64,000 nt of DNA from UBA7985 sp002690455 (lineage in GTDB: Bacteria; Pseudomonadota; Alphaproteobacteria; UBA7985). The stretch lies in the NCBI GenBank assembly GCA_965662775.1, contig CBFIIW010000016.1:7641-71640 (forward strand), given 5' to 3'. Below the pieces are notes generated by a model. The model was not told the DNA's origin, did no database searches, and saw only the letters and a list, made by a program, of their open reading frames with translations. The translations under genes and the position numbers were made by a program. Of the stretch, positions 52,933-62,500 are shown piece after piece. Within the stretch, counting starts at the first letter, position 1; the number at the start of each line of letters is the position of its first letter.

Positions 52933-53421
52933 TTGTCCCTGAAACGACCCTCAATCGCCCTTTTTGAACCTGATATTCCGCAGAATGCAGGCGCGATCAT
53001 GCGGCTTTGTGCCTGCATTGACCTGCCGTTGCACATCATCGAGCCCTGTGGTTTTTTGCTTGATGATCGGAAACTGCGACGTGCTGGTATGGATTACAGG
53101 CAGGATATGCAGCTTAGCCGCCATGATGACTGGGCGGCCTTTACCAGCGCCGTGGCACCGGCACGACTGGTTCTGGCTTCGGCCCATGCGGCCGAACCAC
53201 TCCCGACATTCCGCTTTGCGCCCGGTGACATCATCATTCTGGGTCGGGAGAGCGCTGGCGCCCCGGACTATGTGCATGCGGCGTGTCAGCATCGCGTTCG
53301 CCTCCCCCTTGCTCCATCGAAGCGTTCCCTCAATGTTGCGCAGGCGGCGAGCATTTTTGCCTATGAGGCGTGTCGCCAACTTCTATGGTTCGCTGACTTG
53401 GAAGGGCGGAATCTTGACTGA
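52933..53421 (+). CDS. trmL: tRNA (cytidine(34)-2'-O)-methyltransferase TrmL
   Basis: This is a 162-residue SpoU/TrmD-like knotted methyltransferase for the wobble nucleotide. Motif 1 is EPDIPQNAGAIMRLCAC, motif 2 IIILGRESAGAPD and motif 3 RSLNVAQAASIFAYE. TTG at 52933 is the only suitable start, with a GAGAGG upstream. It overlaps hemF by 8 bases, an order shared with other alphaproteobacteria near petABC. Confidence 0.92.
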   Translation: MSLKRPSIALFEPDIPQNAGAIMRLCACIDLPLHIIEPCGFLLDDRKLRRAGMDYRQDMQLSRHDDWAAFTSAVAPARLVLASAHAAEPLPTFRFAPGDIIILGRESAGAPDYVHAACQHRVRLPLAPSKRSLNVAQAASIFAYEACRQLLWFADLEGRNLD

Positions 53422-54352
53422 GACCAAAACCGATAAGATGCCGACGCCTGAGACTGACCTGCCATGGTGGCGGAGTACCTCGCCGTTACCCCACGAGACA
53501 GCGCTGGCTGAGCGCAAGGCCCGAGCGGAGGACTGGTTTCGGGGGCTTCGCGACCGAATTTGCGCTGATTTCGAGCGGCTCGAAGATACGTGCGGTCTCG
53601 ACCATCCGCAGACCGCGGGAATCGAGCCCGCCCGGTTTGTGCGTAAAGCCTGGGACCGCCCAGACGGCGGCGGCGGGGTCATGTCGGTGATGAAAGGGAG
53701 GGTGTTTGAGAAAGTAGGGGTCAACATTTCCGTCGTTTCCGGGCAATTCAGCCCCGAATTTGCCCGGTCGATCCCGGGTGCAGGGGACGACCCACGTTTC
53801 TATGCGGCGGGGATCAGCCTCGTAGCGCATATGCAGAGCCCGCTGGTCCCTGCTGTGCACATGAACACGCGCATGATCGTCACCACCAAGAGCTGGTTCG
53901 GTGGCGGGGCCGACCTTACCCCCATGGTGCCTCATGATCCTGACACCCGCCATTTTCACGGCACGCTGCAAGCGGCCTGTGACGCGCATCATCAGGATTT
54001 CTATCCGGCTTTTCGCGACTGGTGCGATCGCTACTTCTTTCTGCCCCATCGCGACGAGCCACGCGGGGTCGGTGGAATCTTTTATGACTATCTCGACACC
54101 GGGAACTGGGAGGCTGATTTCACCTTGACGCAGGATGTCGGTGAAGCCTTTCGTACGGCCTATGTCCCATTGGTGGAACAGCACTACGAGCGCCCCTGGA
54201 CGGAAGAGCAACGCAGCCATCAGCTCAAACGACGAGGCCGCTACGTTGAATTCAACCTGCTGCACGACCGAGGCACGCTGTTCGGGCTCAAAACTGGTGG
54301 CAATGTCGAGGCAATCCTTATGTCTTTGCCGCCCGCGGTGGGCTGGGACTAA
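53414..54352 (+). CDS. hemF: Oxygen-dependent coproporphyrinogen III oxidase
   Basis: This enzyme of about 312 residues decarboxylates coproporphyrinogen III in haem synthesis. Hallmarks are GGGGVMSVMKGRVFEKVGVN, the HMNTRMIVTTKSWFGGGADLTPM region, and the C-terminal GRYVEFNLLHDRGTLFGLKTGGNVEAILMSLPP. TTG at 53414 has a GGGCGGA seven bases upstream and overlaps the trmL stop; ATG at 53438 is the alternative. It needs oxygen, which fits the aerobic respiratory genes next to it. Confidence 0.94.
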   Translation: MTETKTDKMPTPETDLPWWRSTSPLPHETALAERKARAEDWFRGLRDRICADFERLEDTCGLDHPQTAGIEPARFVRKAWDRPDGGGGVMSVMKGRVFEKVGVNISVVSGQFSPEFARSIPGAGDDPRFYAAGISLVAHMQSPLVPAVHMNTRMIVTTKSWFGGGADLTPMVPHDPDTRHFHGTLQAACDAHHQDFYPAFRDWCDRYFFLPHRDEPRGVGGIFYDYLDTGNWEADFTLTQDVGEAFRTAYVPLVEQHYERPWTEEQRSHQLKRRGRYVEFNLLHDRGTLFGLKTGGNVEAILMSLPPAVGWD

Positions 54353-54419
54353 GGCTCAGGCAAAGCCGCCCGGTTGCGCAGGCCCGTTTCGGGTTCTTGT
54401 CGCCTCTACAAAACGACAA

Positions 54420-54441
54420 AGGGCGGCTCGAAAGCCGCCTT
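54420..54441 (-). terminator. Hairpin between hemF and the LysR gene
   Basis: AGGGCGGCT and AGCCGCCTT arms enclose CGAAA. Read on the minus strand it is followed by a T-rich stretch, so it may end the LysR-type transcript; on the plus strand the T-run is poor. Confidence 0.5.
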
Positions 54442-54485
54442 GTGGATTGTAGTTTCTGATTGGGTCAGTGCCTTGATCGCCGTCC

Positions 54486-55373
54486 TTAGAACTGCGAGGC
54501 GCGGACCTTCTCCAGAAGGAAGTCGCGAAACACGTTGACCCGCTGGGTCGAGCGCAGCTCTTCAGGGTAGACAAAGAAAGCCTGGAACGATGGTCCGGCA
54601 ACGTCAGGAAGAACCCGCACCAGACCTTCGCGGCCTTCGACCATGTAATCTGGGATCGCGGCGACACCTGCACCGGCTTCGACGACGTTCCGGATCGCAA
54701 AAATGTTGTTCAGCGACATGGACGGACGGCGCTTGCCGGTTTCACGGCCTGCGGTTTCCAGCCAGTTCAGGTCTGGCACCGGCGGACGGGTATCGGTGCC
54801 GAAGATAATAATGCGGTGTTGGTCCAAATCGTTCAGCGTTGCCGGTGTGCCGTATTCATCGAGGTATCCCGGTGCGGCGTAGAGGTGGCTATGTGCTTCG
54901 AACAGCGGCCGTTGAATCAGATCCGGCTGATGCGGTGGGTACAGTCGAATGGCGATATCCGCCTGACGCATCGACAGATCGAGTTCCTTGTCTTCTAGGA
55001 TCAAGTGCAACTCGATCTCAGGGTATTTGGCCATGAACTCCGCCATCAGCGGTGCAAGCCAGGTGCTGCCCAGAGCAACAGTTGCTGTCACGCGCAGATC
55101 GCCGGATGGGGAATCCTTTGAATCCCGCAGGCGCGCTTCGACGAGCGACAGCTTGCCGAAAACTTCGTGCGCGGTGTTGTATAGCAGTTCGCCTTGCTCC
55201 GTGAGTATCAGACCCCGGGCATGGCGGTGAAACAGCGTGGTCGACAGGCTTTCTTCCAGAGCAGAGATCTGGCGGCTGACGGCCGACTGACTGAGATTAA
55301 GGTCTTCGCCTGCATGCGTGAAGCTGCCTGCTTCGGCAACAGCGTGAAAGACACGCAATTTATCCCAATCCAT
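54486..55373 (-). CDS. LysR family transcriptional regulator
   Basis: This is a 295-residue regulator. The N-terminal helix-turn-helix (KLRVFHAVAEAGSFTHAGEDLNLSQSAVSRQISALEESL) is typical. The effector domain has ATVALGSTWLAPLMAEFMAKYPEIELHL and IAIRLYPPHQPDLI. The co-inducer is unknown. It has no divergent target gene next to it; downstream is hemF on the opposite strand. Confidence 0.9.
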   Translation of the reverse strand: MDWDKLRVFHAVAEAGSFTHAGEDLNLSQSAVSRQISALEESLSTTLFHRHARGLILTEQGELLYNTAHEVFGKLSLVEARLRDSKDSPSGDLRVTATVALGSTWLAPLMAEFMAKYPEIELHLILEDKELDLSMRQADIAIRLYPPHQPDLIQRPLFEAHSHLYAAPGYLDEYGTPATLNDLDQHRIIIFGTDTRPPVPDLNWLETAGRETGKRRPSMSLNNIFAIRNVVEAGAGVAAIPDYMVEGREGLVRVLPDVAGPSFQAFFVYPEELRSTQRVNVFRDFLLEKVRASQF

Positions 55374-55577
55374 GGGTTATCCTTCAGTAACACTACAAAA
55401 GCGGGCGGCAAAAACTGCAGCCCTGCTATTTTTGCATGGCTTACGACATAAAAGTCAAATTTAAATCGCTAATTTCCCCCGTTTTACAACCAGAACGGCG
55501 GAAATGAGACTTTAACTTGCCTTTATCTGATAATGCTATGCGTGGATTCGCTCTTTTCCACGAAGCAAACCAGACAG

Positions 55578-55614
55578 AAAAAAAGCTGAGAACAAGCATG
55601 GTTCTCAGCGTTTT
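55578..55614 (-). terminator. Intrinsic terminator after the XRE gene
   Basis: Arms GCTGAGAAC (55585-55593) and GTTCTCAGC (55601-55609) form a perfect 9-bp stem. On the minus strand it ends in seven T residues. A mirrored TTTT on the other side makes it bidirectional. Confidence 0.85.
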
Positions 55615-55714
55615 CAACGGCATTGATGGGTCTCTTGCGGCCCGCGCGGCTGACGCGTCGTTTCAGCCGTCCTCGGGGTGGTTCAGGCGCAAGGGAAGCA
55701 GCAGAACCTCTAAA

Positions 55715-56188
55715 TCAGAGGTTCAGCGCGTCGAGCGCTTCCGCTGAGTCATCCGCATCATTGCCCGATAGGGCCTTGACCAAAGCGTAGACCCTTCGAC
55801 GAACGATCGGATGGCTGATCTTGTAGTAGGAACGGACAAGTTCCAGCGTTTCGCGCTTGGCAAAAGGGTCTTGGCCGTCTGGGGTGTCGTGATTGTGATC
55901 GTTGTCGGACGGGCGCTGACCGCCGATCACTTCATCGGTCATGCCTTCGTAGAAATAGGAGACCTGAACATCGAGGATGCGACCAAGTTCGTAGAGACGG
56001 CTGGCAGAGATGCGGTTCGTGCCGCGCTCGTACTTTTGAACCTGTTGGAACGAAAGGTTCAGTTCATCACCGAGGGCCTCTTGTGACATACCAAGCAGGG
56101 TACGGCGCAGTCGCAGCCGCTCACCAACGTATGCGTCAATGGCGTGTGGGGAGCGTGCGGACACACCTTTGCGGAGAGCGTCATTCAT
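55715..56188 (-). CDS. XRE family helix-turn-helix regulator
   Basis: This is a 157-residue protein. VGERLRLRRTLLGMSQEALGDELNLSFQQVQKYERGTNRISASRLYELGRIL is a Cro/CI-type HTH domain spanning residues 21-73. The tail has a linker rich in Asp and His, then a helical segment (ETLELVRSYYKISHPIVRRRVYALVKAL). Proteins of this size and layout are common in alphaproteobacteria and include cell-cycle or stress regulators, but this one cannot be assigned. It lies divergent from the imuA cassette across a 404-bp AT-rich gap. Confidence 0.88.
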   Translation of the reverse strand: MNDALRKGVSARSPHAIDAYVGERLRLRRTLLGMSQEALGDELNLSFQQVQKYERGTNRISASRLYELGRILDVQVSYFYEGMTDEVIGGQRPSDNDHNHDTPDGQDPFAKRETLELVRSYYKISHPIVRRRVYALVKALSGNDADDSAEALDALNL

Positions 56189-56455
56189 GCCGTTGTCTCT
56201 TTCAATTTGTTATTGTTGGGCTTTACCGGCGTTCAGTTTATCACTTGCAGGTGTCTTAAGCACAGATACCTTCGCGCAAGCCCTAGTCGAGTGTTGAGTA
56301 GCCTTTGCACCCAAGAGAGGCAACCTGTTAGTCGATTCAGATGATCGTTACCTGATTTTTAGAGGATCACATGGTTCAAAATGAAAAATTATAATCATTT
56401 TGACTTTTAGAATGACAAATGCATCTGATGTAGGGGCATTGTTGATAATTAACGA

Positions 56456-56470
56456 GAACAAAAAAGGAAC
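56456..56470. promoter_or_regulatory. LexA (SOS) box, perfect GAAC-N7-GAAC
   Basis: GAACAAAAAAGGAAC is an exact match to the alphaproteobacterial SOS box GAAC-N7-GAAC (direct repeat, equivalent to GTTC-N7-GTTC). It lies 122 bp upstream of the imuA ATG and just before the predicted -35. Confidence 0.75.
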
Positions 56471-56477
56471 TTTTTCG

Positions 56478-56506
56478 TTGACCTCAATCCGAATCGCCCT
56501 TTACAG
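56478..56506 (+). promoter_or_regulatory. Predicted imuA promoter
   Basis: TTGACC (56478-56483), a 17-base spacer, then TTACAG (56501-56506). The two LexA-type sites flank it, one 7 bp upstream and one 6 bp downstream. Confidence 0.5.
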
Positions 56507-56512
56507 AGAATA

Positions 56513-56527
56513 GAACAAAAGAAGTAC
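56513..56527. promoter_or_regulatory. Second, imperfect LexA-type site
   Basis: GAACAAAAGAAGTAC matches the GAAC-N7-GAAC consensus with one mismatch in the right half. It lies where the transcript of imuA should begin. Confidence 0.45.
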
Positions 56528-56592
56528 AAACATCTGCCTGTTGTCGCATTTAAAGAGCCACGGGCAGTCTGAACCAGAAAAGCACCGCCCTA

Positions 56593-57657
56593 ATGGCAGA
56601 ACCCACCAACGAGCGTCATTTGCCGACGCACACGCTGGACTCCTTGCGCGCGCTGATCGCGCAGGCAGAGCAGCGACCTGCGCCCAAGCTTGCCCGTCCC
56701 GTTGCGGAACAGGTTACCGCGCGTTCCCTCCTGCTGCCGTTTGAGGTCGGGGATGTTGATGCGGCGCTACAAGGTGGCCTTGCTTATGATTGCCTGCAGG
56801 AGGTTTTGCCCGCACGTACAGAATGGGACGATGGCCTGACCACCGCCTTCTGTGCGAGCCTGTTGATCCGGCGACGGCAGGAAGAGCAGCGCCATCAGCC
56901 GGGCCGCAATGAGCCGGCACCGCTGTTCTGGATCGTCCAACACGATACCACAGGAGCAGGGCTGTCGGCGCAGGGGCTGGTCAGTCTCGGGCTGGACCCA
57001 CAGGCGCTATGGATGGTGCAGGTCCGCAATGACAGCGAGGCGCTCTGGGCTTTTGAGGAGATCCTTGACCACCCCGATGCGCTGGGGGTGGTGTGCGAAC
57101 TTTGTCAGTTGGATCTGGCACAGTCCCACCGACTGAACCTCAAGGCCGCAGAAACCGCGCGCGAAGACCGGGGGCGGTTGCTGTTAGTCCTGCGCCGTCA
57201 TAAAGGCGCGCGCCGTCCACAAGCCAACCCGACCGCAGCGGCTACGCGTTGGCGGCTGGCTTCGATCCCGCCGCATCTGCTCGCGCCCAATGGTCAGGGT
57301 CGGACACGTCCTGCGCTGGACCAGCTTTCACGCCGCCCGGCAACCGATGCAGCTGCTCTGAGCTTGGGACCGCAGGATGGACCGCAGGCGGCGGTAAAAC
57401 CACGGCCGAGCACGGCCTCGGACGACAAGAAAGAGCCGTTGGGCAAGCTGCCGGCCGTTCCGCTTGCTTCTGTGCCACCGCCACTACTCCATGCCCTGAA
57501 CCGCGTGCGTTGGCGCGCTGAAATGTTTCGTCAGCGGGGTGGTGCTCCCGCCTCGTGGTTGCTGGAGTGGTCCTATGAGACGCATGGTTTCCGTCGTTTG
57601 TCCGAGCTTTGCACTGTGGGCGCAGCCCCATCGGAGCGATCTGAACAACCCGGCTGA
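56593..57657 (+). CDS. imuA: ImuA, SOS mutasome accessory protein
   Basis: This is a 354-residue RecA-like-fold protein of the ImuA/SulA-like family. The N-terminal segment HTLDSLRALIAQAEQRP and the mid-region PLFWIVQHDTTGAGLSAQGLVSLGLDP ... MVQVRNDSEALWAFEEILDHPDALGVVCEL align with ImuA. It is required for damage-induced mutagenesis together with ImuB and DnaE2. The stop lies 83 bp into imuB, so the two overlap extensively. A Gln/Pro-rich variable region fills residues 205-300. Confidence 0.9.
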   Translation: MAEPTNERHLPTHTLDSLRALIAQAEQRPAPKLARPVAEQVTARSLLLPFEVGDVDAALQGGLAYDCLQEVLPARTEWDDGLTTAFCASLLIRRRQEEQRHQPGRNEPAPLFWIVQHDTTGAGLSAQGLVSLGLDPQALWMVQVRNDSEALWAFEEILDHPDALGVVCELCQLDLAQSHRLNLKAAETAREDRGRLLLVLRRHKGARRPQANPTAAATRWRLASIPPHLLAPNGQGRTRPALDQLSRRPATDAAALSLGPQDGPQAAVKPRPSTASDDKKEPLGKLPAVPLASVPPPLLHALNRVRWRAEMFRQRGGAPASWLLEWSYETHGFRRLSELCTVGAAPSERSEQPG

Positions 57658-59527
57658 TCCTTGGGTGTTGACGGTTGAGCACCGCAATCTGATACGGGTT
57701 CAGGACGCCAACCCGGCAGCCCGTGCGGCCGGCGCCGTGCCGGGGCAGCCGCTGACCGACGCCCGCGCGCTGGTCCCAAAGCTAAAATCTGTCATGGCAG
57801 ACCCAGCCCAGATCACGACGGTTTGGCGTCGGGTGGCTCGTTGGCTGACCCGTTACACGCCACTGGTGGCGCTGGACCCTGCGACCCCGCCTACGGCCAT
57901 AGGCGGTCGTGCTGGGTTCATGCTTGATGTCTCCGGCTGTGCGCATCTGTTCGGAGGCGAAGCGGGGCTGTTGCAGGATTTGTCATCGCGGGTCGGGCAG
58001 TGGGACCTGACAGTGCAAGCGGCCATTGCGGATACTCCGTTGGCGGCCTGGGGGCTGGCGCACTATGGCCGACAGCCGCTGATATGCGTGCCCACCGGGG
58101 AAACCCGCGCGGCGCTTTACACCCTGCCAGTGGTGGCGCTGAACCTGCCTCAACCAACCGTAGAGGCGCTGGATCGTCTTGGCCTACGCCGGATCGGTGA
58201 TTTGGCGGCGCTGGACCGCAAGGCGCTGGGCCAGCGATTTTCGAATAAGCTCAACCGCAAGCAGGCCACGGAACAGGGGGTGGCTCCCGACCGGCTGCTC
58301 GACGCCCTCGACCGGGCACTAGGGCAGCGGGCTGATGTTATCGACCCGCTATTGCCTGCGGCATCCTATGCCGCCCGCAAGCTCTTTCCCGAGCCTATTG
58401 GTACGGCGGAGGCGATTGAGCAAACACTCATCGACCTGATGGCCGTGGTGTTGCCCATGGTCCGGCGTGCGGGGCAAGGCGTACGCACGGCGCTGGTTGC
58501 GCTTTACGGTGTTGATGGCCGCCGCCGGGATTTTCACCTGCGCTTTCATCGGCCAACCCGTGACCCGGGGCTGTTATTGCGATTATTCCGGGAGCAGACC
58601 GAGACCCTTAATGTCGGCTTTGGACTAGATGCAGTTGGTCTTGCTGTGCAGCGGGCCGAGGCGGTGCCGGAGCAGCAGGACAGCCTGCTCAGTCACGCTG
58701 AATTGGGCGCTCATCACCCGGTGCTCGACCGGCTGAGCAATCGGCTGGGGCAGGGGGCTGTGACCCGACCAACGCTGCTGGCCCGGCATGGCCCGCGACA
58801 GGCTGAGACCCGGCAGGGGGTCGAGACGGCGCTGTCTTTCGGCGGCGGTACGGTCGGTGGTGTCCCGACGGGCGTCCTGAGCGATCAGTCAGCGATCGAG
58901 CTGGTCCATCAACGTGGTGCCGCCGCACTGGATCAGGATTTAGGCGACCCAGAAATCGCCCGACAAGCGGGGTTGAGCCGTCCTGCGCCTCCCCGACCGC
59001 TGATTCTTTTTCCCCGACCGCAGCCGGTAAAGCTGCTAGATCCCCAACCGCTCACCACCGGGCTGCGTCCACCGCGCCACTTCGAATGGCGGCGGCAACG
59101 TCATCGGTTGGTCGCCTGGCGTGGGCCTGAACGTCTCACCCCCGCCTGGTGGGAGCAGGCAAATGGCCATCTGGGCAGTCGGACAGAGGGTGATGTTGCC
59201 ACTGCCGGGGATGCTGAGGCTATCGTTAGGAATACTGCCAGAGACCCTGTTGGGCCGCCTGCCGGAGGGACGGCGGGTGAGACAGCGGGTGAGACTGCGG
59301 ATGGAACAGCGGGTGAGGCTGCTCATGGGACCTTCAGAGCTAAGGAGAATCCTGCAAACCGGCAGCCCGTAACCCGGGATTTCTTCCACGTCGAAGACGC
59401 TGAGGGTCGCCAGCTGTGGATGGCGCGCACCTGCAGCAGCCCAGATGCCCCTTTTGGCGATCGTGCGGGTCAGGCAGACCGTCATCCTGCGCGGGTTCAG
59501 TGGACCGTAGAGGGGCTATTTGCATGA
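57575..59527 (+). CDS. imuB: ImuB, catalytically inactive Y-family polymerase homologue
   Basis: This is a 650-residue protein. The start MRRMVSVVCPSFALW corresponds to the Y-family palm strand, but the usual DxD metal-binding residues are absent, as in other ImuB proteins. It acts as a hub linking DnaE2 to the beta clamp. The thumb/little-finger parts include PTVEALDRLGLRRIGDLAALDRKALGQRFSNKL. Near the C-terminus (residues 566-585) lies a five-unit TAGE-like repeat coded by a 12-bp tandem. The length exceeds the more usual roughly 500 residues. ATG overlaps imuA; the stop overlaps dnaE2. Confidence 0.9.
   Translation: MRRMVSVVCPSFALWAQPHRSDLNNPADPWVLTVEHRNLIRVQDANPAARAAGAVPGQPLTDARALVPKLKSVMADPAQITTVWRRVARWLTRYTPLVALDPATPPTAIGGRAGFMLDVSGCAHLFGGEAGLLQDLSSRVGQWDLTVQAAIADTPLAAWGLAHYGRQPLICVPTGETRAALYTLPVVALNLPQPTVEALDRLGLRRIGDLAALDRKALGQRFSNKLNRKQATEQGVAPDRLLDALDRALGQRADVIDPLLPAASYAARKLFPEPIGTAEAIEQTLIDLMAVVLPMVRRAGQGVRTALVALYGVDGRRRDFHLRFHRPTRDPGLLLRLFREQTETLNVGFGLDAVGLAVQRAEAVPEQQDSLLSHAELGAHHPVLDRLSNRLGQGAVTRPTLLARHGPRQAETRQGVETALSFGGGTVGGVPTGVLSDQSAIELVHQRGAAALDQDLGDPEIARQAGLSRPAPPRPLILFPRPQPVKLLDPQPLTTGLRPPRHFEWRRQRHRLVAWRGPERLTPAWWEQANGHLGSRTEGDVATAGDAEAIVRNTARDPVGPPAGGTAGETAGETADGTAGEAAHGTFRAKENPANRQPVTRDFFHVEDAEGRQLWMARTCSSPDAPFGDRAGQADRHPARVQWTVEGLFA
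59270..59329 (+). repeat. Five tandem 12-bp units inside imuB
   Basis: ACGGCGGGTGAG-type units occur at 59270, 59282, 59294, 59306 and 59318 and encode TAGE, TAGE, TADG, TAGE, AAHG in frame. The units are imperfect but clearly related; the unit length is a multiple of three so copy changes would keep the frame. Confidence 0.85.
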
Positions 59528-62500
59528 GCTATCGTCCCACTTCTGAGTCCAACGGCGGTGTTATGGCTATTGATGACTCCCCGCTGAACATCCTGTCTGA
59601 CCCTATGACGGAACCGGACGTTCTACCCAGCCGCCGACTGGCCTATGTGGAGCTACAGGCCAGTTCCAACTTTTCCTTCCTGCGCGGTGCCAGCCACGCC
59701 GATGAACTGGCCCTAACCGCTGGCGTTCTGGGGTTACAGGGGCTGGCCATTACCGACCGCAATTCCATGGCCGGGGTGGTGCGTGCGCATGTAGCCTGCC
59801 GCGATGCGGGTTTGCGCTACATCGTCGGCTGTCGGCTCGATCTGATCCGCGATGCCCGGCCAGAGACCAGCGGTCAGCGCCGTCATACACGCGTTACCCG
59901 GACTCAGGCGCGCAAGCCCGCCGGAACCGAGCGTGCTGCGACCGAGGTGCTGACCGAACCGCGCGATGCCCGTCCGGGGCTGTCGTTTCTGGCCTATCCC
60001 ACCGACCGTGCTGCCTATGGCCGATTGTGCCGGCTTCTGACCCTTGGACGGCGCCGAGCGCCCAAGGGCGCTTGCTTCATCGATCTTAACGACCTGCTGG
60101 CTCATGCTGACGGGCTGATTCTGATTGCCCTGCCACCGCCGGTGATGGACCAGGCCTTTGTGCTGACCCTGCTCGACCTGCAGCCGTGTTGGCAGGGTCG
60201 GCTGTATCTGGGCGCGCACCATCACCTCTGTGGGGACGATGACGCCCGGCTGTCGCAGTTAGCGGCGTTGGCGGTCCAGGTTTCCACGCCACTGGTTGCT
60301 CTCAACGACGTACATTTCCACGTGCGCAGCCGCAAACCGCTGCAGGACGTGCTGACCTGTATCCGTCACGGTTGCACAATCGATACTGTCGGGACGCGCC
60401 TGTTCCCCAATGCTGAGCGGTGCCTCAAAACCCCGCATGAGATGGCGCTGCTGTTTGCTGATTACCCGTATGCGCTTACCCGCACGGTGGAGATTGCCAG
60501 TCGCTGTGGGTTTTCGCTCGACGAGCTGGCCTATGAATACCCCGATGAACTGACTCAGGCTGACCGTACCCCCGCAGAGGAGCTACGTCATCTGGCCTAT
60601 GAGGGTGCACATCAACGCTATGGCGAGACCGTACCCGAGGTCGTTGTAAAGAATATCGAGCACGAGCTGGCACTGATCGGGGAGCTGTCCTACGAGCCCT
60701 ACTTCCTCACGGTTTATGACATTGTGCGCTTTGCACGGTCGCGGGGAATCCTGTGTCAGGGGCGGGGGTCGGCGGCGAACTCCACGGTCTGCTTTTGCCT
60801 CGGCATTACGGCTGTAGATCCGGCGCGGATGGATCTGCTGTTCGAACGCTTCATCTCAGCGGCGCGCGATGAGCCCCCGGATATTGATGTCGACTTCGAG
60901 CACGAGCGCCGGGAAGAGGTAATCCAGTACATTTACGCCAAGTATGGCCGTGATCGGGCCGGGCTGGCGGCGACGGTAATCCGTTATCGAACACGCGGTG
61001 CTGTCCGCGACGTCGGTAAGGCGCTGGGGCTGTCAGAAGACGCCATTGCCGCGATTGGCTCCAACATTTCTGGGTGGAATGAGGGTCGCACTGGCACCCG
61101 ACCCAAGGCGAAAGATGAACCTGCCGGAGGCCACAGCAGAGGCAGTGGTGATAGTAGCAGCGAGGGAAAGAGCCGCAGTGACGAGGGTGGTAGCGACCGC
61201 CAGACCCTCGCCCGGGAACGGCTGAGTGACATCGGCCTTGACGTTGCCTCACCCCGCTTGGCTATGGCGCTTGATCTGATCGAGCAAATCCGCGGTTTTC
61301 CCCGTCACCTGTCCCAGCATGTCGGGGGATTTGTGCTCACCCGTGGTCCGCTGTCGGACTACGTGCCGATCGAGAACGCGGCCATGCAGGATCGCACGAT
61401 TATCGAGTGGGACAAGGACGATCTCGAAGCGTTGGGACTGATGAAGGTCGACGTGCTCGCGCTGGGCATGCTGTCGTGTATGCGCCGCTGCTTTGAATTG
61501 TTGGAACAGCACTATGGTGAGCGGTATTCACTGGCCAGCATTCCGGCCGAAGATCCGGCGGTCTACGAGATGCTCTCGCGGGGGGACTCGCTGGGTGTTT
61601 TTCAGGTGGAGAGCCGGGCGCAGATGAACATGCTGCCCCGGCTTCGGCCGCGCACTTTCTACGATCTGGTGGTCGAAGTCGCCATTGTCCGGCCCGGGCC
61701 AATTCAGGGTGATATGGTTCACCCCTACCTGCGCCGACGCAACGGTGAGGAGCCGGTGGAGTATCCCTCGGTCGAGCTTGAAAGCGTACTCGGCAAAACT
61801 CTTGGTGTGCCCCTGTTTCAGGAGCAGGCTATGAAGATCGCGATTGTCGCAGCGGGTTTTACCCCGAGCGAGGCGGACCAGTTGCGTCGGGCCATGGCGA
61901 CCTTCAAGAAGGGCGGTATGCTGCACCGCTTTGGCGACAAGCTGCGCGAAGGCATGGCGGCACGGGGCTATGACCCGGACTTTGCTGACCGCTGCTTCAA
62001 ACAGATCGAGGGCTTTGGCAGCTATGGCTTCCCGGAGAGTCATGCCGCTTCCTTTGCTCTGCTCGTCTACACCAGTTCTTGGATGAAGAAGCATTACCCT
62101 GAGGTCTTTGCCTGTGCACTGCTCAATGCTCAGCCTATGGGTTTCTATGCCCCTGCACAGATCATCCGCGATGCGCAGGAGCATGGGGTTGAAGTGCTGC
62201 CGCCGGACGTTAATGCCTCCGACTGGGACAACACGCTGGCCTTTCCCAGCGGCCGTCCAACCGGCGGACTACCGTCATCCTCGCGATGGCCAGACATCCG
62301 GCCACGGCCCTACGCCATCCGGTTGGGGTTGCGGCAGGTCAAGGGCTTGTCAGAAGAAGATGCTCGCTGCATCGCTGTGGCACGGGACAACGGTTACCCG
62401 GACATGCTCAGCCTGTGGCGACGATCCGGGGCATCGGTGGCGGCGCTGGAGACGTTGGCGCGGGGAGATGCCTTTGCATCCATGGGACTGGCGCGTCGTG

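Larger units (their letters stand above)
56189..56592. other. AT-rich divergent promoter gap before imuA
   Basis: This 404-bp gap is clearly AT-richer than its neighbours, most of all from 56340 to 56530. It carries the two LexA-type sites and the imuA promoter listed separately, and must also hold the promoter of the XRE gene; no gene is supported. Confidence 0.6.

Noticed and set aside
54361..54485. A small gene between hemF and the LysR gene
   Set aside because: Only a short hairpin is evident; no frame with a ribosome site fits.
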